In this document: positions 1 to 9,900 of the stretch, in pieces
Layout of the letters: each line of letters starts with the position of its first letter
How positions within the stretch are numbered: the stretch's first letter is position 1
Assembly (NCBI GenBank): GCA_006176705.1
Contig: QRFJ01003335.1
Span: forward strand, 184,503-248,502
Reading direction: 5' to 3'
Source: Cocos nucifera
Taxonomy: Eukaryota; Streptophyta; Magnoliopsida; Arecales; Arecaceae
Length of the DNA stretch: 64,000 nt
The notes under the pieces: model-generated
What the model saw: the letters and a program-made list of their open reading frames with translations, nothing else
Told to the model about the DNA's origin: nothing
Database searches by the model: none
Program-made: the position numbers and the translations under genes

Positions 1-529
1 TATTTATTAGGAGTCTATCTTAATAGCAGAGATTATCAAATTTTATTCTTCTAAGTATTCTCTACTGACTTACATAATCATCAAAAAGTTCAGATCCACC
101 AATTTAGATGTAATGAGGAATTTTATAATTAAAATCAATGCTATCAAAGCCTTCATTCTTTATACTAGGTCTAATCAAATCTGAGAATAAAGGAGGTAGT
201 CTGCAAATAAGCTTATTTTGATTTGGATTTGAGGAAATCCTAGCTGTACAAATGTTGAGATCTATCCTAAGACTAATTCTATATGTTTGTATGATATTTA
301 TAATAATTACAAAATCTAAAGGATAATCTAGGTAATGGTTTTTATTAGATTCCCTTTTGATAGCATCTAGAATCTCATTCTTTTGATAGTCAGTGAGATG
401 ATAATCCCACCGACTCCTCAATTGTCTCCAAAGATATGATGCTATCTCCATTATCTCCTCAGAATCATTATAAATCTTGTTAGAATTTGAATTTAATATC
501 TCTTTATTTTCAGCAAATTCTTCAAGATT
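1..529 (-). pseudogene. Endogenous caulimovirid (minus copy): coat-like region, partial
   Basis: Reading leftwards, the longest open stretch (451 to 104) resembles the coat-like region of the plus-strand copy near 56340-56700. Both share a W-W/D-x-(Y/H)LT-YQK type segment and a later GLPPLF/RLPPLF segment followed by an NEG motif. In the caulimovirid polyprotein this region lies after the movement protein and before the CCHC knuckle and protease. It is broken by stops and frame changes and continues past the window edge, so the knuckle of this copy is not seen. By-eye protein similarity to the plus copy is only moderate, far lower than for the shared promoter region. The assignment rests on colinearity with the plus copy, not on a database match. 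Confidence 0.65.
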
Positions 530-1162
530 CTAATTGAATTCAATGGTAGATGTAGTATTATAGATGTCTTTCGAATGCAAATCTACCTGGACAAGTCTAG
601 GATAATGAAATTCTAAGTCAGGAGTCTGAACTATTAAATTATTCTTAAAGATTTGGTAAGTCCTACTCCTAACATTATTTACAAGGTCTACTAAGTCTAA
701 AGTTCTATTATTTTCTTCAGATTCTTTAGATAATACTTTATTAGACTTTTTTGAAGAATGGCCTTCTCTTTTTATAGAGATATAGGGTTTTCTATAGGGT
801 TTTGGTAGTTTAGAAGGCTTAGAACCATTTATTTTATAATATTTTTTAATTTTTATAGATTTTTTCAAAGATAAAGCAGACTTTCTTAAGGCTAAAATAC
901 CTAATTTAACCTTAGAATGCACTACCTTACCTTCATTTTTTCTAATTATTTTATTAGACTCAGACTCTAAAGGTTCTAAGAAGACAGACTCTATGCATGG
1001 GACTGACTCTATGGACTTAGACTCTAATTTATTTAATTTATAAAAAATATATCTAATAATATATTCAAATCTGACTCCTAATTCTAGCTCATGAGAATCA
1101 GTAGTAGGAGAAACAGGTTCAAGAGAAAGTTCATTAGTTTCTTCTTGATAAATATACCTCAT
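530..1162 (-). pseudogene. Endogenous caulimovirid (minus copy): linker before coat-like region
   Basis: A 210-codon open stretch, rich in Lys, Ser and Glu, sits between the movement-protein remnant and the coat-like region. Its last part (a PRL/PRPTY-like segment, then an Asp-Thr-Thr-Ser-Thr-Ile stretch) lines up with the plus copy just before its coat-like domain (around 56100-56180). The rest is low-complexity and charged, as expected for the acidic or basic arm before a caulimovirid coat domain. No catalytic motif is visible. It is probably part of one former polyprotein rather than a separate gene. Confidence 0.55.
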
Positions 1163-1860
1163 TTAATCGAAAGATGTTCAATAGGAATTTTATCAGAACA
1201 ATTAGAGTCTTCCTCCTGTATTCCTATAGAGTTAAGGGCAAGGTTAGAAAAGCTTTTCTGCCTCTCAACCTAGACTAAGTGATCTACCTTAAGAGTTTCT
1301 TCTATTTTAACATTAGACACTTCAGAATGACTGGCTTCTAGACTAGGTCTACCTATTTCTCTTTCAACCTTAGTTGGGTATAAAGGATGAACAGATTTCT
1401 TAGCAAGACTACCATCAATCTTCCAAGATTGAAAAAGCAAGTTAATTTTTAATGTTTGTACTTCAGGCTTAACTATTTCAAGACCCTTAGGATAATATTG
1501 ATCAAACAAGTCAAAGAAGAGAATATATCTCTCTTCAACCCTCATTTGGTTGAATCAGACTTTCCTAATAAAGTCTCTCTCTATTTTATTATGGAAGCTA
1601 AAGAACTACCTTTTACGATATTCTTTAGATTTAAAATCTTTTTTGAATAGTTTTTTATTAATCTAGAACTCAGCAATCTCAAGATCACATAGATAAGGTC
1701 TATCAACATTATAAACTATTTTTGTAATTTTTATTTTTATATTACTAAAAGGATCATAATAAGTATCTAGAGTAGTTATTATCACATACTTATCTAAACT
1801 ATTTTCTAACTCCTCTATAGTTACAGAATTAGATTTTTTCACAATTGTTGTCCTTGGAAA
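1163..1860 (-). pseudogene. Endogenous caulimovirid (minus copy): movement-protein remnant without core
   Basis: Reading leftwards from about 1860, a short N-terminal piece with an ELENSL motif matches the start of the plus-copy movement protein (near 6865). The C-terminal part (1640 to 1440) matches the plus copy at 55195-55420: an INK(K/E)LF/L-(K/R)(K/R)DF segment, then ILFFD-FD--Y-KGLE. The ~250-residue 30K-type core seen in the plus copy (TTNYI, LSQEDLKE, RDCRN) is absent. Either it was deleted from this copy or this viral molecule never had it. Stops interrupt the frame. The segment 1270-1545 is the longest open part. Confidence 0.6.
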
Positions 1861-2042
1861 GATAGATTACTCACCATCGTTAGGCCAAGTTGTGCAGGTA
1901 AAAAGAGATTGGTCGATACCAGTCATACCTCACCCTCATAAGATACTAGCCATACCTCATCATTACAAATCTATGACTTACTAATCCTAAACACACACCT
2001 ATCCATCGACTTAATCAAATGGGTCCTTATTGAACAGTGACT

Positions 2043-2167
2043 AAACAGATGAGAAATGAAGCTGTGGAAACAAGTTTGCTACGAAAACCTTCGTATAATC
2101 TAAATAAACAGATGAGAAATAAAGTTGTGGGAACAAGTCCACTACAAAAACCTTCGTATAATCAAAT
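2043..2167. repeat. 63-bp tandem duplication in viral leader
   Basis: Two imperfect direct copies, 2043-2105 and 2106-2167, both begin AAACAGATGAGAAAT and end near CCTTCGTATAAT. The plus-copy leader has only one equivalent unit, so the duplication arose in this lineage, or the plus copy lost one. Confidence 0.85.
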
Positions 2168-2201
2168 ACCAATTCCTTCTCCCCAGCATAAAAAAGAACA
2201 A

Positions 2202-2214
2202 GGCTCTGATACTA
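2202..2214 (-). promoter_or_regulatory. Primer-binding site (tRNA-iMet type), minus copy
   Basis: On the minus strand this reads TAGTATCAGAGCC, one base from the tRNA-iMet complement TGGTATCAGAGCC that caulimovirids and many plant retrotransposons use to prime minus-strand DNA. It is at the position equivalent to 6569-6580 in the plus copy. Confidence 0.7.
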
Positions 2215-3849
2215 GATGATCTGGTCCCCCGGAGAGGCAATCTCAAATCTGGTGCGATATGGAGATCCACCATATGAACTTACGCCAGGCAACCAAACTA
2301 GGAAAATCAGATTTGGAAGGTATAAGGTGGACAGAACGTCTCTTACTAAAAATCGAGGTCAAATACTAATTATGCCACACTAAAGGATGAGCTCCAAAGT
2401 ATATGATACTGCCCATGTGCATATACAATACAGCCCAGAACCCAAGAATGGAAGCGCAAATTGGACACTTTAAAGAAGAGGAGTAAACAACAACCTAAGA
2501 TAAAGCAAACAGATAATAACTATGACTACTTAAGATAGCCATCAGATAGATAGGATGGACATACAATAAAGATAGATAGACTATGTAGATAAAAAAGAAG
2601 AAAAGTACTTAGACAAGCACGCAAACAAAAATAAATTACTTGAATATTATGCAGATAGATGACTTAATAAGAAAATCTTTTTTATATTTCTTTAGATTTA
2701 GAATAAACATGCTAATAGACTAATTACTGAATATTTTTTGATTTTTTTGAAATAAATTTAGAGTCAAACATAACCACAAATTAAATAAACATAAAGCAAC
2801 AACTAACTATAAACCAACAATTAGTATAAATAGTTATAAACTTAACAGTTAGTATAAACAATTAAATAAACTAACTACTAACATACTATTCAATAGTTAA
2901 TATAAATAGTTACTGTTAAAGCATACTAGACAGTAGTTAACTGGTAAATAGTTAATGCTCAACACTAGCGATTGCATGGTTGTTTACAATGCAATCAAAA
3001 AATTGAGGGTACGAGAAGGTTTTTGGACTGTTTATCCTAACTATTTGATTATTTACAATGTAGCCTCTACCAGCCTCGGGGTTGGTTTATCCTTCAAGGT
3101 TGACTATTGTTTTACAAAGCAACCCCATGTAGTACTTAGGTGGTTTCCTTCATACTATAGTACCCCCATTTATAGTATTGGATAGTGGTTTCTATAGCAA
3201 TACTATTGTATCTACTCCAATACTGAGTAGTGGTTTCTGCAATAATACCAAACTACAGTGCTGAATAGTAACTATGAACAGTAACTATGAATAGTAATAA
3301 TGAATAGTAACTATGAACAATAATATGAATCATAATTAAGAACTAATTATGAAGAAAAACATACTTTATTTATATAGAATTACGTACATTAATACTGAAG
3401 AAAGCTTAAAAGCACACCATACAAGCTTAAGCAAACTTATTTACATACCAGATATGTCAAGCATGCTTAATACAAGCTAATACATGCTAATCACACTCTA
3501 AACATACTTATATATTTACAAGAGAGATTTGGCAAGAATTTTCTCTTAGAAGAAGAAGGTGAATAGTAGAAGAAAAGAGAAATGAGGATGGAATGGAGAA
3601 GTGAAGGAAAGGGCTAACGAAGAGGAGAGGAGAAGGTTCTCTGGAAGAGAATGATGTGGAAGAAAGAGAAAAAGTTTTGATGTATTTATAGGTGGAAAAA
3701 ATGGAGTGGAGGATTATGTAGGGACTATGTGGTGGAGGTTATCAGTATGGGAAGGGACGAAGTGGATGTCAAAGTGGAGAAGTGAAGAATATGAGATGAG
3801 AAGATGAGGAGATAATGAAGGAAGAACGTGAGAAGAAGTGATGAATAGA
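2215..3849. other. 1.6-kb AT-rich segment present only in the minus copy's leader
   Basis: In the plus copy, TATA box and primer site are ~210 bp apart; here they are ~1.83 kb apart because of this segment. It has no credible ORF. From 2790 to 2960 it is AT-rich with recurring AGTTAGTATAAA-like units. From 3180 to 3340 it holds recurring AGTAACTATGAA-like units. From 3540 to 3850 it is strongly purine-rich on the plus strand. On the minus strand a second TATA-like CTATAAATACATC lies near 3682-3694. I find no clear TG...CA ends or target duplication, so I cannot say whether this is an inserted element or leader sequence that the plus copy lost. Confidence 0.5.
3262..3330. repeat. Short tandem repeat, AGTAACTATGAA-type units
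   Basis: Four to five imperfect 12- to 16-bp units of the form (A/T)AGTAACTATGAA(C/T) lie in tandem inside the 1.6-kb extra leader segment. Function unknown. Confidence 0.7.
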
Positions 3850-4573
3850 AGATGAGAAGGGAGGGAAGGAAGAAGAGAAGAGAGGAAGGAAGAAGAGAGA
3901 GAACCTCTACCTTAGCCTTGGAAAGTAGCAAGAGAGAGAAGAGAAGAGACTCTCAACTCTCTAGGTGGAGCCTTCCTGCACTCGGTCGCTTAGGCTGTCG
4001 ACCGCTCACTACACCTCCTCTAGCTAAAGCCCTTCCCCTCTATTTATAGATGAGGAAGGGGTAGTGTGGACTTCACTTGGTTTGGAGTCTGCAGATTTGA
4101 GACTGAATGAAGTCCGGATCTTTCTGTAGCTATCTTCTCTTGTAGCTATACTATTAGGAATCTTCCTATAGATCATTATGCATCACTTCGGAAGTACTGT
4201 AGGAAATGTTTCAATATATCATTATGCATCACTTCAGGAATACTATAGGCCGTTACTTGTCATTTTTTAAATTCTTTTGTAGGCTAGTTGATAGTTTTTC
4301 CCGGCCACTGATCATTTATTTAGCTATGAAATGATGGCCATAGTGGAAGGCAAATGGATGTTGAAAGTAGTACCTGCAAGAAAACATTCTACCAAAATTT
4401 TGGTAGAGGGTTAGTAAGAAAATATATTTTTTTCTTCTTTTTTTTAATTTTTTTTTTACATCTCTACCTAGTGGGTTGAGTTCAAAAGATGTCAAGTCTT
4501 CAAAGGATGAAAAGGTTGCTTCTTGATTGTTGAGAGTGAATATATCAATAAACTGATCTTCATTTCCCCTTGA
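3850..4573 (-). repeat. Left arm of ~720-bp inverted repeat (viral intergenic region)
   Basis: Reverse-complementary to 5846-6563 at roughly 85% by eye. It holds the end of the viral coding region, an A/T tract, promoter upstream repeats (the CATTATGCATCACTTC unit near 4170 and again near 4225), the TATA box and the pyrimidine-rich start of the leader. The single-copy spacer between the arms is 4574-5845. The arrangement marks the head-to-head meeting of two viral copies. Confidence 0.9.
4041..4048 (-). promoter_or_regulatory. TATA box of viral promoter, minus copy
   Basis: On the minus strand this reads TATAAATA within CATCTATAAATAGAGG, identical in context to the plus-copy TATA box at 6357-6364. 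Two ~50-bp upstream direct repeats containing GAAGTGATGCATAA lie 130-190 bp away. It would drive transcription leftwards through the minus copy. Activity is not known. Confidence 0.7.
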
Positions 4574-5835
4574 GTTTGAATGTTTAGGAGAATTTAGTTC
4601 TGTATTTAGTGGGCTAGAAGAAGCTTCTTCAAAAGTTGGAGACCTTGACTGATGATTTCTTTTGAGAATATTTTCTTGATCTAGTTTTCTACCTTGAACA
4701 TCTTGAGAATAGTTTTCTATGTTTAAAAGTGGTTCCCATGTTCTCTCCCAATCTTTTTGTCTTTCAATTTCTATGGGAATCATAGTAGTTATCCAAATTC
4801 TTCCATCATTCCAATATTTCTGAGTTTTTCTTTTTTGGCTTCTTGGTAGACTTCGACATACCAATTTTCTTGGTATTCTTTGAAATCAAAGAGCATTAGA
4901 AGTTCTTCACTATTTCTTTCAGTTATCCCATCATAGTCTTCTTACTCGAATATGCTGACTTCGTAAATCTGAAAGGGATGAATGATCTCTCCTATTTTTC
5001 TTATTTCCAGCCTGCTAAAAATTTTTACTCTTAGTATACTTTGATACTTTCTTGCAATTGTATTGAGAACTTCACTGGCTATTGTTGGAAACATATGTAA
5101 ACTGGCAAAGGGGTCTACTGATATTATTTGTATTAATCCTTTGTATAAAGCTCTGACCTCTTCTTTCATGGCAAAGATGTTGAACAATGGGAAATATAAT
5201 TTTGGATAGCTCCAACCATTTATTAAGAACATTCGTAGATCTTCTAATAGCCTTTTGACTTAATTCGACTGGGTTGCTCTTTAAAGGATGTCTTCAAGAA
5301 ACTCAAAGTTTAGCACATCCTGGGCCTTTTTTCAATAGTCAAGCCATTTTAGCTTGACCATAGTTGGCATCTCTACAAGATTGTAGATCTGGTAGAGTGT
5401 GACTAGTTTTGGAATAACTTGATTTGATTGTCCCCCAACCAGTAATATTTGTTCTTTTATTTTTGTTAAAGACAATTTTCTTTCAGATAGATGATCTATT
5501 AGAGTAGTCAAAGCCTTTCTAAAATTTCTTTTTTGATCCAGGAGATGAGTTTTCTATACCTAATTAATTAAGCCGAAAGTCTCATGAGGAAGTCCTGGAT
5601 TGTGGATGACAGAATTGGGTTTTCTTTGTTTGGCTCTAGAAAAAGCTTTCCTTTCTTAGAAATAGTCCTTTTAATTAGAATGGCCTTCTTATAAATCTTT
5701 TTCTGACAAAGATTATAAGGATAGACAAGTAAATTTATACTTATCTTTTTAAGGTCAGAAGAAATGATTGGCCATTGATTAGCAGTTTGTTGATAGATTG
5801 CATTATAAACACACACCTTATTGCCAATAACTGTT
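4316..5835 (-). pseudogene. Endogenous caulimovirid (minus copy): C-terminal polyprotein region
   Basis: Reading leftwards, open stretches are 5816-5568, 5232-4942 and 4864-4316, separated by stops and frame changes. A segment near 5430-5280 (EMPTMV followed by W/RLDY-KKAQ) is clearly colinear with the plus copy at 58300-58360 (EMPTIV, RLDY-KEAQ). Both copies carry a stop at the same codon, apparently from a Trp codon, but by different changes (TGA here, TAG there). The region just precedes the viral intergenic region, so it is the 3' end of the genome's coding part. I recognise no enzymatic motif; no YxDD reverse transcriptase or RNase H signature is seen. It may be the tail of the polyprotein or a separate downstream ORF. 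Confidence 0.6.
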
Positions 5836-5845
5836 TATACCTAAG

Positions 5846-6563
5846 TCAAGAGGAAATGAAGACCAGTTTATCGATATATTCACTCTCAACAATCAAGAAG
5901 CAACCTTTTCATCCTTTGAAGACTTGACATCATTTGAACTCAACCCACTAGGTTAAGATGCAAAAAAAAAAGAAAAAAAAATATTTTCTTACTAACCCTC
6001 TACCAAAATTTTTGTAGAATGTTTTATTGCAAGTACTACTTTCAAAATCCATTTGCCTTCCACTATGGCCATCATTGCCTAGCCAAATAAATGATCAGTA
6101 GTCGGCAAAAGCTGTCAATTAGCCTACAAAAAAAATTAAAAAAAGATAAATAAAGGCCTACAGTATTCCTGAAGTGACGCATAACGATCTACAGAAAGAT
6201 TTCCTATAATACTTTTAAAGTGCTGCATAATAATCTACAAGAAGATTCTTAATAGTACAGTTATAGAAAAAGAGAGCTATAGGAAGACCCAGACTTCATT
6301 TAGTCTCAATCCACGGACTCCAAACCAAGTGAAGTCTGCACTGCCCCTTCCTCATCTATAAATAGAGGAAAAGGGCTTCACCTAGAGGAGGAGGAGGAGT
6401 GAGCGGTCAACAGCCTAAGCAATCAAGTGCGGGAAAGCTCCACTTAGAGAGTTGAAAATCTCTTCTCTTCTCCCTCTTGCTACTTTCCAAAGCTAAGGCA
6501 GAGCTTCTCTTTCTTCTTCCTTCCTCTCTTCTCTTCTCTTCTTCCTTTCCTTCCATCTCATCT
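5846..6563 (+). repeat. Right arm of ~720-bp inverted repeat (viral intergenic region)
   Basis: Mirror of 3850-4573. The plus viral copy starts here with ~120 bp of the end of its coding region (AACTCAACCCACTAGGTTAAG near 5939), then the intergenic region. The permuted start is typical of a circular pararetroviral genome inserted in the host. The junction with the minus copy is at about 5836-5846. Confidence 0.9.
6175..6364 (+). promoter_or_regulatory. Pararetroviral promoter, plus copy (as-1-like element and TATA box)
   Basis: TGACG at 6175-6179 is the core of the as-1-like element found in caulimovirid 35S-type promoters. It lies in the first of two ~50-bp direct repeats (GAAGTGACGCATAA, then AAAGTGCTGCATAA). 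The TATA box TATAAATA is at 6357-6364. Together these match the expected pregenomic RNA promoter. Position, motif order and the matching minus-copy version support this; activity is untested. Confidence 0.7.
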
Positions 6564-6799
6564 TCTTTTGGTATCAAAGTCTTATTCTTTTTTGTGCCAG
6601 GGGGAAGGAATTAGTATCTGATTATACAAAGATTTTTGTGGCGGACTTGTTCCCATAGTTTTATTTGTCATCTGTTCAGTCGCCATGCGGTAAGGACCCA
6701 TTTGATTTAGCTGACGGATAGGCGTGTGTTTAGGGTCAGTAAGTTATGGATTTGTGAGGATGAGGTATGGTTGGTATCCTCTGATCTCTTTCTAAAGGC
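6365..6799 (+). promoter_or_regulatory. Viral pregenomic RNA leader with primer-binding site
   Basis: This pyrimidine-rich leader runs from the TATA box to the movement-protein start. The primer-binding site at 6569-6580 reads TGGTATCAAAGT, two bases from the tRNA-iMet complement TGGTATCAGAGC. Downstream landmarks are shared with the minus-copy leader at 1920-2200. No open frame of note is present. Confidence 0.7.
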
Positions 6800-7387
6800 A
6801 TGACTATGTCTGAGGATGGTGAGCAACCTAATCATATAAGGATAATGACTTTAAAAAATGCATCTTCTATAAGTTTTGAGGAGCTAGAAAATAGTCTGAG
6901 TAATTGGAAATTGCCTAGGTTATATGCTAATGAATTTTATCATAAGGCAAAGTTTTGTTTTAGAAGTACTAATTATATTAAGACCATAGAAAAGACTCTC
7001 TCCATACGTACAGCTCAAGAGATAATTCATCTGTTGAGTCAAGAAGACCTAAAAGAAATTTTGACTGAATTTAAATACCTTCACCTTGGATTTGTTGAAG
7101 TGGTTGTTAAACCTTTAACTGGAAATGGATTGAACACTTCTATTCTAGGTTGCCAAAGGGATTGCCGAAACCTAAACTTTGCAAATTCACTCTTAGGTCT
7201 CATAGAAGCTAGTCTAGCTGAAGGGCTAGTATTCTTCAATGTTGGACCAAACTTTCCTGTATCCTTGATAGACCAAATATCCTTGATAGCCTTATTCTTA
7301 ATCTTCAAACCTCTGGATTTGATATGAAACTAGGATCAGAAAATAACTCCACCTTTAGGGTCAATTACAAAGCCATGACTAGTGTAT
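6800..7387 (+). pseudogene. Endogenous caulimovirid movement protein, part 1
   Basis: The open frame 6800-7327 resembles the N-terminal half of caulimovirid movement proteins of the 30K superfamily, which in petuvirus-like and related viruses lies at the start of a large polyprotein and modifies plasmodesmata for cell-to-cell spread. Motifs include TTNYI-like STNYIKTIEKTL near residue 55, the LSQEDLKE segment near 78, and C-RDCRN followed by SLLG-IE-SL near 118-135. A frame change near 7300 breaks it; the downstream frame continues as TSGFDM... to 7387. There it is cut by the gag-only copia element. The protein resumes at 10707 and again at 55080. ATG 6800 fits the minus-copy layout, but initiation may be slightly upstream. 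Confidence 0.75.
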
Positions 7388-8200
7388 TGTAGGTGGTGTG
7401 GTGCTCCCAAGCCTTGGGAGGCCATGGATGGAGCCAGGGTGAGGGCTCCGGGGAGGCTAGGATAGGTGTGGTCCTAGGACTAGGATGGGAGTTATCCTAG
7501 AATGGAGGTGGCATGTAGCTCTCCACGGGCTTGAAGTTCGGATATTGAGGGCCTTAAGGGGCTTGGTTGGTATTTTGAAGATCTGAAATTCAAGATGGAG
7601 CAAAAAATTAAAGTTGAAGAATCAGGACTGTAGAAAAAAGATTTTCTATAGATTACCTGGCTCAGTCAAAAACTAGATCGGCTAAGTCTCAAAGCATAGG
7701 CAAAATAGAAATATCGAGTTTCAGGACTGCAAGCACGGTACAGGACTAGGCTGGCTCAGTTTCAGACTGAGCTGACCCAATGAAACTTAGCTGGCTCAGT
7801 GCTAAGACTGAGCCAGCTTAGTGCGTGGGCAGAGTTACGCGAGGGTCTGTTTTGGGCTAGGGTCTGGGTTGATCTGAAGGCTCTTGAGGCCTGATTTGAG
7901 AGGTCTTAAGGGGGCTAATTCATATATTGGGTTAGCCTAAGGGAGTTTTTAAGCTGGGTTTATTAGGATTCATGTGAAAACTCTAGGATATATAATTCAG
8001 GACATTGTTACTTTTACAATAGAAGTAAATATAATTGAGCTTTTCTCCCTAACTCTTTTCTCTTTTCTCTCTGGTTCCAACATCAAAATCCTAGCTTCTC
8101 TCATCTTTCTTAGATCTTCTTCAGTTTGCTGGATTAACACCCTAGTTCATGCAAGAGATCGGATCTATGGCTGTGGCTCCGAGCAGCCATAGGAACAATA
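7388..8200 (+). repeat. 5' LTR of gag-only copia element
   Basis: Paired with 9901-10706. It contains GC-rich repeats of GGCTCAGT/CTGAGCCGGC type near 7740-7830. The right end GGAACAATA corresponds to GGAACAACA in the 3' LTR. Confidence 0.85.
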
Positions 8201-8433
8201 ATTAGTATTAGAGCTAGATTATGCCTGGAACGTTGTGGATAATAGTTGGTATCGGAGCCTGGTTGAGCATGAAGGAGAAAGAAGATTAGTTTTTAGCAGA
8301 GATCAACAGCGAGATTCAGATCTAAAGACTTTCTGCAGGCTTCGTAAGGAAGGAAGAGATTACAGGGCTGCTGTCCACCATCCCTAGTCAAGGTATTTCT
8401 TAGATCTATCTGTTTGCTATTATTTGATTCAAA

Positions 8434-9165
8434 TTGATCATAAAAAATAGTGGGTTGAAGGTAGGATTAGAGAGGTTTGATGGAAAGAGAAGTTTCATAA
8501 TGTGGATGATAAGGATGGAGGATCTGCTGGTTCAGATGAGGTTGGATTCAGCCTTGAAAGATAGGTTGGAGGATATCACAGATAAGAAGTGGGTGTCCTT
8601 GGAGAAAAGGAGGTGCCACGATTAGGGCTTGTTTGGCAGATGAGGTTTTGTATGGTGTGTTGGAGGAGAGAACACCCAAGGGATTATGGTCGAGGTTGCA
8701 CCAGCTGTACATGGGAAAGAACATGTGCAACAAGTTGATGCTGAAGAAGCAACTGTATAGCTTTCCGAAGCAGGAGGGTGAGGATGTTGCGAGGCATATT
8801 CAGTGGTTCAATCGGATGAGCATGGACTTGCTCAATATAGGGAAGGATTTAGAAGAGGAGGATAAGAGTCTATTGTTGCTGTGTTCACTATCCAGGAGCT
8901 TCAATCCGTTAGTGATAACTTTGCTGTATGATAAGAAAACACTGGTGTACGAGGAGATCATATCAGTGCTCAGGTCCAATGAGCAGCAGGAATGGATGAT
9001 GAAGAGAGAGGTCTTCCAAGAGAGTCTTGTGGTTTCAGAGAAGCACAGGAAAGAAAAGAAGAAGGGCGAATAGAGAAGCAGCAAGGAGTCCAAGAGATGC
9101 TTCAAGTGCAGAGAAATAGGGCATTTTAAGCAGGAGTGTCTGCTTTGAAAGAAGTGCAAGGGAGG
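8434..9165 (+). pseudogene. Copia gag (UBN2-type) with CCHC knuckle
   Basis: The N-terminal part (8434-8620) has GLERFDGKRSF--W--RMEDLLVQM, the usual start of a copia gag. After a frame change near 8620 the main domain (8633-9073) has LW--LHQLYMGKNMCNKLMLKK, LYSFPKQEG and LLCSLSRSFNPLV, which are typical UBN2-family gag motifs. After a stop at 9071 the frame continues into a zinc knuckle, CFKCREIGHFKQEC (about 9099-9140). The protein would form the virus-like particle and bind RNA. A stop follows shortly after the knuckle, and no protease motif follows, so the gag ends there as in TR-GAG elements. Confidence 0.8.
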
Positions 9166-9900
9166 AGAAAGCTCGGATTCCATCAGTACAATCACTGAAA
9201 GTTAAGATTCGGATGAAATCTTGGTGATCTCGGAGGAGGCTATAAGGTGCGGTGTATCAAAGATGGTTTTGGGCAGGTCTGTGGAGTGCAGAGGATTCGA
9301 AGGAGCAGTGATAGTGTTTGAGGTATAGCGACAGGCCTAGCAGTATAGTGTTGGGTGGTTGGCCTCGGGGGACTCGGAGATAGAGTCGACTTCTACGGCA
9401 TCAGGGAGACTTCAGCTTCAGGTGGAGCACCGAACAGAGGTGGCTACATGGGTGGAGAAAGTTGTGACATGGGTTCAGAGAAGGGGGTGTAGATGGAGGA
9501 CCAGTATTGCAGCACCAGTGTCGGGACTGTACAGATCAGGTGGAGAGGATTGTGCAGGGAGATAGGCATGGCTCTGAGGGGACAGTGTCAGGTGGAGCAT
9601 CAGGATATGCGGTGAGTGTCGGTAAAGGAACATTGCATGATCTCTAGGGAAGTCTAGGATAAATGATGTAGCTACCAAACAGAAGGATATCTACAACTTC
9701 AAAGATGGTGCAGAGAAACAAGCCAAGGAATTCAGTGATGGAGGCGGTCATTTAGAAGGCCTCAAAAAGTGCTCAGCAGTTGAAGAAGAATGGCAGTGGC
9801 AAGATAAGCATGAGGGGCTATCAGGAAATGCAGGGACAGCAAGGTCGTGCATGAAGATATTGCTAGGTGTGCCAAGGCTTAGGTGCACCAAGGTGGAGAT
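9166..9900 (+). other. Non-coding 3' interior of gag-only element
   Basis: Downstream of the knuckle the sequence keeps a short SDEILVISEEA-like piece, then becomes G-rich without a coherent frame. A polypurine-type tract (AAGGTGGAGAT, ending at 9900) precedes the 3' LTR. Short open stretches on both strands here have no recognisable domain. Confidence 0.6.

Larger units (their letters stand above)
1861..2214 (-). promoter_or_regulatory. Caulimovirid leader (minus copy)
   Basis: This non-coding leader aligns, reverse-complemented, with the plus-copy leader 6569-6790 at about 80% by eye. Landmarks in common include the AAGGACCCATTTGAT stretch and the TGTGTTTAGG stretch. It lies between the primer-binding site and the movement-protein remnant. 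It also carries a 63-bp tandem duplication not present in the plus copy. Confidence 0.65.

Noticed and set aside
2955..3185. A 76-codon open frame in the extra leader segment
   Set aside because: No similarity or domain recognised, and the sequence around it is repeat-rich and non-coding.
3725..4049. Open frames in the purine-rich stretch on both strands
   Set aside because: Low-complexity Arg/Glu or Leu/Ser translation of the viral leader and promoter; overlaps the inverted repeat with the TATA box.
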